This document shows, in pieces, positions 54,232-64,000 of a DNA stretch of 64,000 nucleotides (position 1 is the first letter of the stretch; every line of letters starts with the position of its first letter). The notes beneath the pieces were generated by a model that saw only the letters and a program-made list of their open reading frames with translations, was not told the DNA's origin and made no database searches. Position numbers and translations under genes: made by a program. Source of the DNA: Chelydra serpentina (lineage: Eukaryota; Chordata; Testudines; Chelydridae); contig JBAIAC010000006.1 of NCBI GenBank assembly GCA_037349315.1, forward strand, positions 16,527,501 through 16,591,500, given 5' to 3'.

Positions 54232-55489
54232 AGGGGCCGTTATAAAATACTTACCTGTATGAATTTTCAGATGAATAATCAGTCCTACTAAAATTCTTGA
54301 AAAATGCAGACTAAGTGAACATTTCCTGAATGAGTGGCCCAAATCATTATAAGTTATGAAGAATACAGGGCTTGGAAACAACTGAGATATGCCCATACGC
54401 TGTACTGCCACCTCTCTGAAGCTATGGCTTTGTTCTCCAGATTTTCATCTTTCATTAAAAATAAAATAGAGAGCTGAATATAATCAATTCAGAGATGTCT
54501 AGTGAGTCCTCAGAGAGCCTGGAACGATAACTCAGAGAGGCCTGGATTGCCCCATTCATCTCAGTGAGAGGTTAACTCAAATGTCCAGTGATGATAATTT
54601 CAATGTCAACACTGTTAATAGCATTCTGCATGTGAGAAAAGAGAAGGAGAAACTCACATCTGCACTATTTACTGTGAGTGACATCTTTTTTTGGTGACCC
54701 AAGTAGGTGGTGTTTAGGAGATACCACCATCATCATTTCTCCCCTAATCACGGAGCCATACCTGTGGAGCATAGCAGAGCCAATGTGGGGGTGGAGGGTG
54801 GGGAGCCCAGACCAAGGAGCTCAGTGGAGTCCAGAGAGCAGCATGATCTTGGTTTAAATATTGGTATATTCTACTCTGAGCAGTGACTCATTATGGGGAC
54901 TCTCATGGCTGGAGATTATTTTGTGAGTGGACCTTGGAAGAGAATCACCATTCCTCCTAGTTAGACCTGGCCATAAAACCCAGACCAATCATAGCAAAGA
55001 AAACTTGGTATTTTTATTTGAAAAAAAAAAAGTGTGAATCAATGGCGGATTTTTTTGAGGCAGGATGGTTTGATTTTTACTATTTAGTCATCTTTACTGA
55101 CAACGAATGGAGATTTCCTTGGTTTTTTTGAAGCATGAGATCCTGAGTTGTTTTTCCCCCCACAAGATTTAGCTGATGAGTGTGAAGTCTTTATTTATGT
55201 AGGCACAGATTCATTACAAACAATCTACCTATGGCTAGGTCAGCATTTTGGTGGCATCAGCCCTCATTAACTTAAAGGATATATCACTGAAACACGTGGA
55301 ATACTGACACTAGAAAATCAGGGCCATTCAATCTGAAACCTTTCTGTCTCATTTTGCTAGCTTTCTTGCACATTGCCGGCTCTTTTATTTCCCCTCTCTG
55401 TTTATATTTCCCTTCTGTACAGTTTTAATCATTGTTTCATTATATTGCTTTCCATGTGGCATATGTGTGCTACACTACTTTTTTCCAGA
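54232..55489. other. Unannotated DNA
   Basis: No gene or repeat is recognised. Confidence 0.35.
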
Positions 55490-55730
55490 TCATCATGGAG
55501 CCATTAATTACAAAAACTGTTTTAACTACACCAGAAGCAAACTGTACGATCCCGTCCATTCTCACCGTACACAGTGGAATGACTTACGGTCCCATGCAAG
55601 CAAGGGTCTTATAAAAATTCCACACAGAAACATACACACTGGCCTTTATTACAAGTTAAAGAAGTTATTTCCTCTGCCTCTGTGTGCTTTTGCATACATT
55701 TATATGCTATCTTTAAATCTGCACAGATAA
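55490..55730 (+). CDS. Weak candidate terminal exon
   Basis: An acceptor-like site (ACTACTTTTTTCCAG, ending about 55489) precedes a frame open to TAA at 55728-55730. It includes HHGAINYKNCFNYTRSKLYD and HRTQWNDLRSHASKG. Entered in phase 1, it would continue the frame of the 30297-30476 exon, although 25 kb separates them. No polyadenylation signal is obvious just downstream. I do not recognise the protein. Confidence 0.25.
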
Positions 55731-55920
55731 TTCGATATGGATGACCTGCTTGATGGCTTGTTCCTTTGACTCAAGCACACAATATGCAGTGCCCTCTGCA
55801 GCATAATTTAATTTAAACCAGGTTAAGCCTCATTTTGTTAAGGATTCCAGCTGAAGAGTGTTACGTCAAGTGTTAGGCTATTAGGGCTGCAGCAAGCTGT
55901 TTACTCCGGGTTCAAACTCA
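55731..55920. other. Unannotated DNA before the MITE
   Basis: Nothing is recognised. The last three bases, TCA (55918-55920), are the left copy of the MITE target duplication. Confidence 0.4.
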
Positions 55921-56216
55921 GGGCTGGTCTACACTAACCCCATAATTCGAACTAAGATACGCAACTTCAGCTACGTGAATAACGTAGCTGAAGTCGAACT
56001 ATCTTAGTTCGAATGAAAAAGCACTTACCCGGGGTCCACACGCGGCGCGCAGGCTCCCCCGTCGACTCTGCCTACTCCGTTCGTCGAGCTGGATTACCAG
56101 TGTCGACGGCGGAGCACTTCCTGGTTCGATTTATCGCGTCTAGACAAGACGCGATAAATCGAACCCAGAACATCGATCCCGCGCCTCCGACCGGATGCGT
56201 AAGTATAGATGTACCC
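55921..56216. mobile_element. 296-bp Harbinger MITE with two internal hairpins
   Basis: The termini GGGCTGGTCTACACT and, reverse-complemented, GGGTACATCTATACT form the inverted repeats. TCA at 55918-55920 and 56217-56219 is the 3-bp target duplication. The first hairpin is TTCGAACTAAGATA with TATCTTAGTTCGAA (about 55946-56013), enclosing ACTTCAGCTACGT/ACGTAGCTGAAGT. The second is GGTTCGATTTATCGCGTCT with its reverse complement (about 56123-56165). The element is well preserved. Confidence 0.88.
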
Positions 56217-57245
56217 TCAGATGTTCAAGCAGGACGAAATCTTAGAAAGTATCAACAGATGCGTAACCTAATTTATCAGAGTGCTGTGGAGAGAGGGGAA
56301 GGGAGAGGGGAGGGTGAAAATGGATTAGGCATAAGACGGAATCCAGGAATAAAGTCCTGGAAGACTATTTGAACTTCAGGGGATCCAGAATTAAATGGAG
56401 TGTGAGTAAAGAGAGAGAACAGTTGCACTGAGCTGAGTCTGATGAAGGGTTTAAGTCCTGAATCAAAAGTCTTGATCCTGAAAACGTTTATAGACGTGAA
56501 TTACTCTACTCGTGTGAATAGTCTTCCCATGCAAAATGGCTTGGACATGGATGCAAACTGAAAACCTTTTTAATGCCATAAGAAATTAGGCTTTTCTTTC
56601 TCATCTTCTTCAGTGCTTTACTTTCTTTGTTCTCCACTTAGCCTGCTTTTTGGACTTCTCCTATCACTCCTGACAATTCCTAATAACCAACTCAATGACT
56701 TTTTAAAATAATTTTTAATCAGTGTTTTCAGCTTGTTATTGAGAGCACACTGTTTCTGGCAGGAGGGATATTCTCCAAACTCTTTTGTTTTCTCTGTCTC
56801 TACCACTCTGCTTTCTGCCTTTGTTCCTCTCTCCTCTGTTTTCATCACTTTTCTCTCCCTTTCTGTTTACTGTCTGTCCTTCCCCCTTGTTCCTTTTCTC
56901 ACTTGCACCTCTTTCCTTCTCCTCCATTCGGTTTCTCTCTCCCCTGCCCTCCATTGTATCTCTTACTCTTGTCCTCCCCTCCCTAGCGGAGATATTATAT
57001 TGGGTTAACTCTGCAAGCTGCATCATCTGCTGTGAAGAGGTCATGGGTCAAATTCTGCTCCCTGTTACACCTTTGACTTCAGTGATATTGCATAATGGTG
57101 AGAGGAGAATTTGGGCCAATGCAGCTTTAATGGGTCAAACAATAGACCTTTAGCTCTCACATTCAACCACATTCCTAAGAGTGACACAAACTTTGTTTTT
57201 CACATCTGGTTATCAGTCAGCGGGGAAGGATGTCTTTTTGATTTA
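56217..57245. other. Unannotated DNA with a pyrimidine tract
   Basis: A pyrimidine-rich tract of about 200 bases (56780-56990, CTCTCCTCTG, CTCCCCTGCCCTCC) makes long chance frames of Ser/Leu/Phe. No gene is seen. Confidence 0.4.
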
Positions 57246-57525
57246 GGTGCTGTGGTGGGAGTTCAGAGAACTTGATTCAATGTCCATTTCTGAAACAGAC
57301 TTCCTGTATGACCTGAGGCTTCATATCTCTGAGCCTCAATTCCCTGCTCTCTACAATGGGGATAATACTTTCTTTCTTCCATACTTTGTCTGCCTGGTCT
57401 ATTTAGACTGTAAATTCTTCAAGGCAAGGACTCTCTATCACAATATATTTTATGACACCTAGCACAATGGGGGTGGATCTTTGCTGGGGACTCTAGACAC
57501 TGCTCTAATAAAATAATAAACAGTG
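57246..57525 (+). mobile_element. MIR/CORE-type SINE with old LINE tail
   Basis: A B-box-like AACTTGATTCAATG is followed by the CORE-like GACTTCCTGTATGACCTGAG and CTACAATGGGGATAATAC. The LINE-type tail CTGTAAATTCTTCAAGGC then GACACCTAGCACAATGGGG follows, ending in AATAAAATAATAAA. Divergence is high. Confidence 0.6.
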
Positions 57526-57603
57526 ATATCATTTGGGACTGAGAGAGAAAGTATTGGAAATCTCATGATAAGTCTTTTATTTTGAGCTATCCAATCTTAT
57601 TGT

Positions 57604-58275
57604 TAGGGTCCTGCCAAATTCACAGCAGTGAAAAACGTGTCATGGACCATGAAATCTGATCCCCCCCCTGTGAAATATGGTCTTTTGTGCGCTTTTACAC
57701 TATACTATACAGATTTCATGGGGGAGACCAACCTTTCTCAAATTGGGAGTCCTGACCCAAAAGCAGCTGCGAGGGGGGGTCACAAGGTTATTCTGAGGGC
57801 GGGTCACGGTATTGCCGCCCGTACTTCTGTGCTGCCTTCAGAGCTGGGTGGCTGGAGAGCGGCGGCTGTTGGCTGGGCGCCCAGCTCTGAAGGCAGCACA
57901 GAAGTAAGAGTGGCAATACCATGCCATGCCATCGTTACTTGTGTGCTGCTGCTGCTGGGCTCCCAGCCTTCAGAGCTGGGCTCCCAGCCAGCAGTCGTCA
58001 CTCTCCAGCTGCCCAGCTCTGAAGGCAGCGCTGCCGCCAGCGGCAGTGGAGAAGTAAGGGTAGCAGTACCGCAACCTCCCCTACAATAATCTTGTGACAA
58101 CCCCCTCCCCACACCCCCACGCACGCACACACAACTCCTTTTTTGGGTCAGGACCTCTACAATTACAACACTGTGACGTTTCAGATTTAAATATCGGAAA
58201 TAATTACACTTACAGTTTTAAAAATCCTAGGACAGGGAAATTGACCAAAATGGATGTGCATTTGGTAGGACCCTA
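57604..58275. mobile_element. 672-bp non-autonomous hAT with perfect 8-bp target duplication
   Basis: CTTATTGT repeats exactly at 57596-57603 and 58276-58283. The termini TAGGGTCCTGCCAAATTCAC and, reverse-complemented, TAGGGTCCTACCAAATGCAC match at 18 of 20 positions. Inside is a perfect 24-bp inverted repeat at 57825-57848 and 57880-57903, plus further GAGCTGGG/CCCAGCTC copies to 58025. The open frame at 57628-58089 encodes no transposase motif and is a chance product of the foldback. Confidence 0.92.
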
Positions 58276-59069
58276 CTTATTGTACATGCTCGAGAGGTTT
58301 GGATAGTTTAGGTAATAAGCATTGACCCAGCGTCTAGTCTCATGTTCCATTATCCAAACCAAAGTTGAACTCTGAATGTTTTGAGATTATGAGATGGCAA
58401 AGGGGATGTGAGAGTCATGGCTTGATCATCAGAGAGAGGAAAATCAGAAAAAAGGGATCCTAGAATAACACTCCAAACAACACCTGCTGGTCATATTCTA
58501 CTCTGGATCTGCACTGGGTCCGATGTGTATTTCCCCCCTCATTTGCATCAGAGAGGCTAATGGCTAAAGAAAGAAGAGAGAGGGGAATAATGAGCTTCCA
58601 AAGAGTTGTTTTATTTGTTTTGAGTTTAGATTTTATATTTAACTTTTTATTTCTGTGGCTACTCAGGGAGAGAAGATTTGAGGGGAAAAATATACTACTA
58701 TCAAGTATTTCTTGGTTTAGGTCATGTTTGATCAGTTCAAGTTAGGGGAGAAAACACTTAAATAAGCCTCATAATGTAAGTAAAAATAACAGTTTATCAT
58801 ATTGTACATATATATCTATATCTATCATATCCTTGTTGGTTTAATTTTTTCTGTTATATGATACTAGTCAGCTCCATGAAAATAGCACAGTGTCATCTGT
58901 AGTCTCCCATGCACTATTAATTGTTGACATAGTTTAAGACTCGTTAGTCTTCCGCCTTTTTGGATAGTGCATGTCACTCAAGTTTATCTGGGGCTGTGCT
59001 GCTACTGAGGGGTATAATGGGAGGTGGTTGTTTGTGAAACTGTGCCACACCTGCAGCTCTTCATCTTTA
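58276..59069. other. Unannotated DNA
   Basis: No gene or repeat is recognised. A short TA-rich stretch lies near 58805-58830. Confidence 0.35.
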
Positions 59070-59230
59070 TTACGGATAGTATGGTAGTGGCTTGGAATTC
59101 CGATCCAAAATCAGGGTCCTGTTCTGCTAAGCTCTGTATAGCACAAGAAGCAAAAAGCCAAAGAAGACAGTCCCTGTCCTAGAGAGTTTATAATCTAGGT
59201 GTCTGACAGGATGTGACAGATGGATAATAC
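59070..59230 (+). mobile_element. Ancient L3-type repeat
   Basis: GGGTCCTGTTCTGCTAAGCTC, then AAGAAGACAGTCCCTGTCC, then AGAGTTTATAATCTAGG match the old amniote L3-like repeat seen at 11930. Confidence 0.55.
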
Positions 59231-60195
59231 AGGCATAGAGAATAGGGGAGGATTAGGAGAATGAGTTAATAGTTAGAACTGGTAAAAAAAAAAAGGGAGG
59301 AAATGTCACAATTTTTCCAGAAGTTTGAAAAATGTCCCCAGTAAAAGGGAGCAGGGGATAAAATTCACAGAAAACCCATCACATTTTTCCCCGTGTGTTT
59401 TTTTTAAATTAGAAATTTTAAATTTCGTACAAATTTTGAAATTCCAAAAATGTCATCCAGCGCTAGTCACAGTAAAAGAAACAGATAAATGACAAAAGGA
59501 ATGGAGTTCAGCAGAAAAGCAGGAATCATGGTTGCTCTCTTATTTTCTGCCTTAATTCACTGACTTCCTGCATTTCTCTCTGTACCCTTTATATGTCGCT
59601 TTCTGGCAAGAATCTCTAGCTAAGAGATGGAGGCCCATCAAGAGAAATTTGGAGGTCCATCGAGAGAAAGCTGGGAACAGGGAACATCATGTTTGCTGGG
59701 GCCCTACTGCTTTCTATTTCACCCCATCTCACCCCAGTTACAGATGTTTGGGGAACCTCCCCCGCCCCGAGCTTGGGGCCTTCATAAAATTGTCTCCCAC
59801 TTTTCTCTACTCGTCAGCCTGTTGGGAAAGGTTCTGGGGCATTTCTCTATTGCCTCCACCATGCCAAAGCCTTCCACTGACATCTGTAGCTACATACTTC
59901 AGCCTACTGTGAGGTGTAGCTACATGTCCCCTACATGCTGCTGCCAGTGGGGTGCAGTGTAGACACAGCCTTATTTAGTCTGCAAGTTCTTTGGAGCAGG
60001 GTCTGTATACTACCCTGTGTTTAGACAGTGCCTAACACAATGGGGCCCTGATCATGGCTGGCTCCTGCACACTCCCATACTAAACATCGTTATAATAATT
60101 ATTATTAATTAATGCTCATATGAATTAGTAGTCCCAGTAATCACAACCCCAGCTTGACCCATGAATCCTCATAAATGAACAGCACACACACAGAG
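59231..60195. other. AT-rich repeat, MITE end and LINE tail; no gene
   Basis: An AT-rich repeat with TTTTTCCAGAAG and AAATTTCGTACAAATTTTG words covers 59285-59470. A Harbinger-like right end, GTGTAGACACAGCC, finishes at 59970 followed by TTA; its left end was not found. An old LINE tail (TGCCTAACACAATGGGGCCC) covers 59975-60115. The ORF at 59627-59962 lies in this repeat-derived sequence. Confidence 0.45.
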
Positions 60196-60590
60196 AGAAC
60201 ACTATTATTGAAAGGGTGAAATGAATATTCAGAATGGAATAAAAACTGTGGGCCAGGTCCTCAGCTTCACACAAAGCATAGTCAGCCTGTGGAACCCCTT
60301 GCCAGAGGATGTTGTGAAGGCCAAGACCATAACAGGGTTAAAAAAAGAACTAGATAAATTCATGGAGGATAGGTCCATCAATGGCTATTTGCCAGGATGG
60401 GCAGGAATGGTGTCCCTAGCCTCTGTTTGCCAGAAGCTGCGAATGAGCGACAGGAGATGGATCACTTGATGATTACCTGTTCTGTTCATTCCCTCTGGGG
60501 TACCTGGCACTGGCCACCGCCGGAAGACAGGATACTGGGCTAGATGGACCCTTGGTCTGACCCAGTAGGGCCATTCTTATGTACTTATGG
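60196..60590 (+). mobile_element. CR1 LINE 3' end, third lineage
   Basis: A short coding remnant (SLWNPLPEDVV then LKKELDKFMEDRSINGY) is followed by a 3' UTR ending ACCCAGTAGGGCCATTC and TTATGTACTTATGG. This 3' end differs from the ATTCTATG and AGTCTATG families. The RT domain is absent through 5' truncation. Confidence 0.85.
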
Positions 60591-61543
60591 AAATCCACAC
60601 TGCTTGAATGAAATCCATGTATTTCTTAACATAATATATTGCTTTAAAGGTAGGTTGAATATGGGGCCTAAACACTTGACAGTGTGTCTTTAGTAGTTAA
60701 ATCCCATTTGACAAGGAAAATCAACATTTAGTATATAGCTGCAAACATCTTAATACAGCCTCCATCATATGATTTCCTCATCTCAGAGAGATGTTTCTCT
60801 GAATGAGCTCCCTGATTTTTGCCTTTTAAAGGTACAGTATGTAATCAGCTAGCTTGTTAAGTAGTTTAACAAGGTGAAAAATATTAAATTACTTCCCTTG
60901 TTTACCATGCCTTTGCCAATGCTGCAAAATAACAACATGGTGCCTGTCATCATCTCCTGCACTGATTAGATTTAATATAGTTTAGTCGAGGCAAATTCTG
61001 CTAATAAAATAGATGTTTGTGCTGTTCCGAATTAATTTTTCAGCCCACAAATCTCTCTTAAGCAGAGGAGATTTTATTTCCACAATATATTCTACCTTTC
61101 TGCTTTCCTTTTTGGTTGAGTATAATTGGGCTTGGAAAGATTAGATTATTTTGTCTGTAAGTGTCAGTAAACATCAATTTCATTGTATAGACACAAACCG
61201 ATGAAAAAATATTTCTATTGATCATAACTGATATGTACAAATAAGCAAAATAAGAAAAATGCGGCTTGAGAAATTATTAGGGTTTGATTTAACAGGGTTG
61301 CCGTAAATACAGATAAAAAGGACTTAAGTATAAATGCCAAATACATCATTACAGAAGTATAAGTATGCTGTAGAAATATCACTTGTGTATTTAGAAGTAA
61401 AAGTACAAGTATAAGCACAAGTACTTTCAACTATAATATTCCCTGCAATTGTCTGGTCAATATATGGACAACGACTGAAATAATAAAAGCACGTGGTGGA
61501 AGAGAAGGAAAAAGAGCAACAATGAAAGGCAGAAGCAGACTAA
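60591..61543. other. Unannotated AT-rich DNA
   Basis: No gene is recognised. TAA at 61541-61543 may be the left target duplication of the next element. Confidence 0.4.
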
Positions 61544-63165
61544 GGGCTTGTCTACACTGACAAATTTTTTTAATGAAACTAATGTCGACAAGGAAAAATC
61601 GACAAAAGCAAAGTCGCCAAAGCGTGTCTACATTTGCTCCCTCTGTCGACAGATTGTGTTCACGTTCGGGGCACCTTTGTCGACAGCGAGAGCAATGGAC
61701 TGTGGGTATGTATCCCACAGTGCCTGGTGACACCATCCGTCGCTAGGTGTTTTGGGAATGCAGAAATGGAGTTTGGTGCATCCTGGGATGTGCAAAATGT
61801 ACCGTCATGCACCGCTTTGTGTCCCATCCTTCCAAAGGTTTCTGGCTTCCTTTCGTGCCGTTTTTCCAACGGTCATTCTTTTGTAGTGCGCGCCAGCATC
61901 TGCAGTGAGAGAGGATGGATCCCACACGTCTCTCGTATGCGCTGTTAGCTGTTGTGAGAACATCGTGTATGGCAGCACATTACTTGCAGAGTTACTCACA
62001 AAGTTAGCAGAGGATGAATCGCAGGCACCCGAGTATGATATGGACGGCAGCAACTTATCAGTGCTTTGTGCATTCACAGAGCAGCTGCATACGGTAGACC
62101 GTCACTTTTGGGCTAGGGAAACAAGCACTGGTTGGTGGGATCGCATTGTCATGCAGGTGTGGGATGACGACCAGTGGGTACAGAACTTTAGGATGCGTAA
62201 AGCAACCTTCATGGAGCTATGTTCTGAGCTGTCCCCTGACCTGTGGCATAAGGACACCAGATTGAGAGCTGCCCTTTCGGTAGAGAAGCGTGTTGCAATC
62301 ACTGTGTGGAAGCTGGTGACTCCAGACTGCTATCGGTCAGTTGCAAATCAATTTGGCGTGGGAAAGTCCACTGTTGGGGCTGTATTACTCCAAGTGTGCA
62401 GGGCAATAAATCGCATCCTGCTGCGAAAGACCGTGACTCTGGGAAATGTGCATGAAATAGTGGATGGCTTTGCAGAGATGGGTTTCCCTAACTGTGGCAG
62501 GGCAATTGATGGCACACACATTCCAATTTTAGCACCAGACAACCTTGCCTCAGAATACATCAATAGGAAGGGATATTTCTCCATGGTGTTGCAGGCGATT
62601 ATGGATCACCAGGGGCATTTCACGGTCCACGGACATCAATGCAGGCTGGTCTGGAAAGGTATATGATGCACCCATCTTCAGGAACAGTGGCCTGTACAGA
62701 AAGCTGCAGCTGGGGACTTTCTTTCCAGACCACAAATTCACAGTGGGGGATGTGGAAATGCCCATAGTATTCCTGGGATACCCGGCTTACCCCTTACAGC
62801 CCTGGCTCATGAAACCTTACACAGGGCACCTGGACAGCAGCAAGGAGCATTTTAACAGGCTGAGCAGGTGCTGCATGGTAGCTGAATGTGCCTTTGGACG
62901 GTTGAAAGCTTGCTGGAGGTGTCTCAATGGCAGGCTAGACCTTACCGAGGATAATATTCCCGTGGTCATAGCTGCGTGCTGCACTTTGCATAATCTCTGT
63001 GAATCTAAGGGTGAAATGTTTGCTCAGGTGTGGAGCACTGAGGCAGAGCTCTTGGCTGCAGCGTTTGAACAGCCAGATGCTAGGGCTATCAGAGGAACCC
63101 AGAGGGCTGCTATTCACATCAGAGAGGCTTTGAGGAATGACTTTGCAGATACTCTTTATTAAGAA
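61544..63165 (+). mobile_element. PIF/Harbinger transposon with broken transposase; right end not found
   Basis: The left terminus GGGCTTGTCTACACT begins at 61544 after TAA. Sub-terminal TCGACA words recur (61583-61685). The transposase region is at about 61905-63162. No matching right terminus or second TAA-flanked end was found up to 64000, so the copy is truncated or its end is diverged beyond recognition. Confidence 0.75.
61905..63162 (+). pseudogene. HARBI1-like PIF/Harbinger transposase, frameshifted
   Basis: Two overlapping frames (61905-62666 and 62545-63162) together cover a transposase of the DDE_Tnp_4 type. The first frame holds a helix-turn-helix-like region (CYRSVANQFGVGKSTVGAVL) and the first catalytic Asp in AIDGTHIPI. 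The second holds the second Asp in GKVYDAPIF and the catalytic Glu in AECAFGRLKACW, then the C-terminus. The frames are separated by a 7-bp partial tandem duplication at 62621-62632 (CACGG then TCCACGG). The real start codon is uncertain; ATG 62041 is also possible. The accessory Myb gene is not nearby. Host HARBI1 was considered and rejected because the copy is broken and flanked by a transposon terminus. Confidence 0.85.
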
Positions 63166-64000
63166 AGAAAGAGTGAGAACTCTGTTTTTCTCCGACAGAG
63201 CCAATGATGGGCAAAAATCTGATGAGTTTCTGGTTATGCCAGACCAAACCCAGGCTGGTTTCTATTTGAGTTTAATTTTATTCTAATCACCTGAATTTGT
63301 AGGAAGTACATTTTTAGGAAAATAGATCTGGTTTTGGCCTAACAAATCTCATCGCAGCTTAAGGGTGATCTTAAGATACACAAATATAATACCTATCAGA
63401 GTATAGTACTGGCCACTTGATTATTGTATATAGACAGTTTAATGGCAGCTCGTTACATTTGATAAAGAGCAACACTCTGTACATGCAATGTATTCATGTG
63501 ATGAAACCCTTTGTTGGCGAGCTAAAGTTTGAGTGGAAAACCTATTGGCTAGATTTTGCCCAGTGTCTGTGCTGTCTTCTGCATTGGGTGTTGGCAGTAG
63601 GAAGTCAGTTGGGGCACAGGTGCTGCTGGTAGTAAAAAGAGGCCACAAACTTCCTTCTGCCAAAGCAACAAATAGGTTCCAAAAGTGAGCAGTATTGGCT
63701 GGTAAGACTGCCTGGCTAGGACAGCTTGGGAGATGCCCTGATTTCTGCAAGGCCCCATCCATCATCTAAAACTGCTTCCCCATGGTGAAAAAACTGAAGG
63801 GAGGATGGTGGCAGTATTCTGGTCTGCTGTCCCTTGGGATGAATCCACCCCTGTGGTGCAGGGATTCAGGCTGCCACAGTGAATCTAGCTCTGTGTATGG
63901 TGTGCTGTAAAAACAAAACTGGAGTTGATCTCTGCAAAATGCAATATATCAGGGCTGATTATTAGGAGACTTTGATGGGCTATTGATACTGTACCATTGA
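63166..64000. other. Unannotated DNA to window end
   Basis: No gene or repeat is recognised. The ORFs at 63417 (plus) and 63439 (minus) overlap and show no motif. Confidence 0.35.

Noticed and set aside
56736..57153. Ser/Phe-rich and Arg/Glu-rich ORFs on opposite strands
   Set aside because: A pyrimidine-rich tract explains both. I compared it with the 46.9-kb tract and saw no clear homology.
61905..63162. Host HARBI1 gene
   Set aside because: It is frameshifted, lies directly downstream of a Harbinger terminus, and has no host intron-exon context.

Overview
This window looks like non-genic (intergenic or deep intronic) vertebrate DNA, most probably from a turtle and less probably a crocodilian. 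Three things point there. Several LINE fragments are CR1-type, with 3' tails such as (ATTCTATG)n. Four tRNA-headed SINEs share their 3' end with CR1, as described for the turtle Pol III/SINE family. PIF/Harbinger, hAT, DIRS-like and Gypsy-like relics are also present. There is no operon, prophage, CRISPR array or intact host gene. Nearly every long open frame belongs to a transposable element.

Layout. 0-6.8 kb: end of a Harbinger-like MITE, an antisense CR1 carrying a 225-bp inverted-repeat insertion with hammerhead-ribozyme-like cores, two nested hAT-type elements and a MITE. 6.8-9.1 kb: a Myb/SANT-type Harbinger relic interrupted by a young CR1 and by a 164-bp hAT MITE. 11.9-22.5 kb: old CR1/L3 pieces, a probable solo LTR with a TATA box, SINEs, a 5S-rRNA-like relic and two members of a GC-rich foldback hAT family, one with a 59-bp tandem repeat. 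24.5-27.7 kb: two CR1 3' ends from different lineages, the first almost identical to the copy at 7.1 kb.

30-38 kb: a possible host exon (30297-30476), then a composite of Gypsy integrase, a DIRS-like element split by a ZMYM1-like hAT transposase relic, antisense CR1, Gypsy gag, a GC-rich inverted repeat, a possible LTR and a second hammerhead-like inverted-repeat element. 41-50.5 kb: a small hAT MITE, a MIR/CORE-SINE, a convergent double tRNA-like repeat, a decayed CR1 invaded by two SINEs, and a hAT element with an internal 48-bp inverted duplication. 54-64 kb: two weak exon candidates, a double-hairpin Harbinger MITE, a 672-bp non-autonomous hAT with a perfect 8-bp target duplication, a third CR1 lineage, and a Harbinger transposase broken by a 7-bp tandem duplication.

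The elements record an order of insertion: SINEs into old CR1, CR1 and a MITE into Harbinger, hAT into DIRS. The most interesting signal is a pair of unlinked inverted-repeat elements (1744-1968 and about 37724-37892). All four arms carry a hammerhead-like core. Stem II differs completely in sequence between the two loci but still pairs, and the same G is missing in every arm at a likely CpG site. All family calls were made by eye, without database searches.
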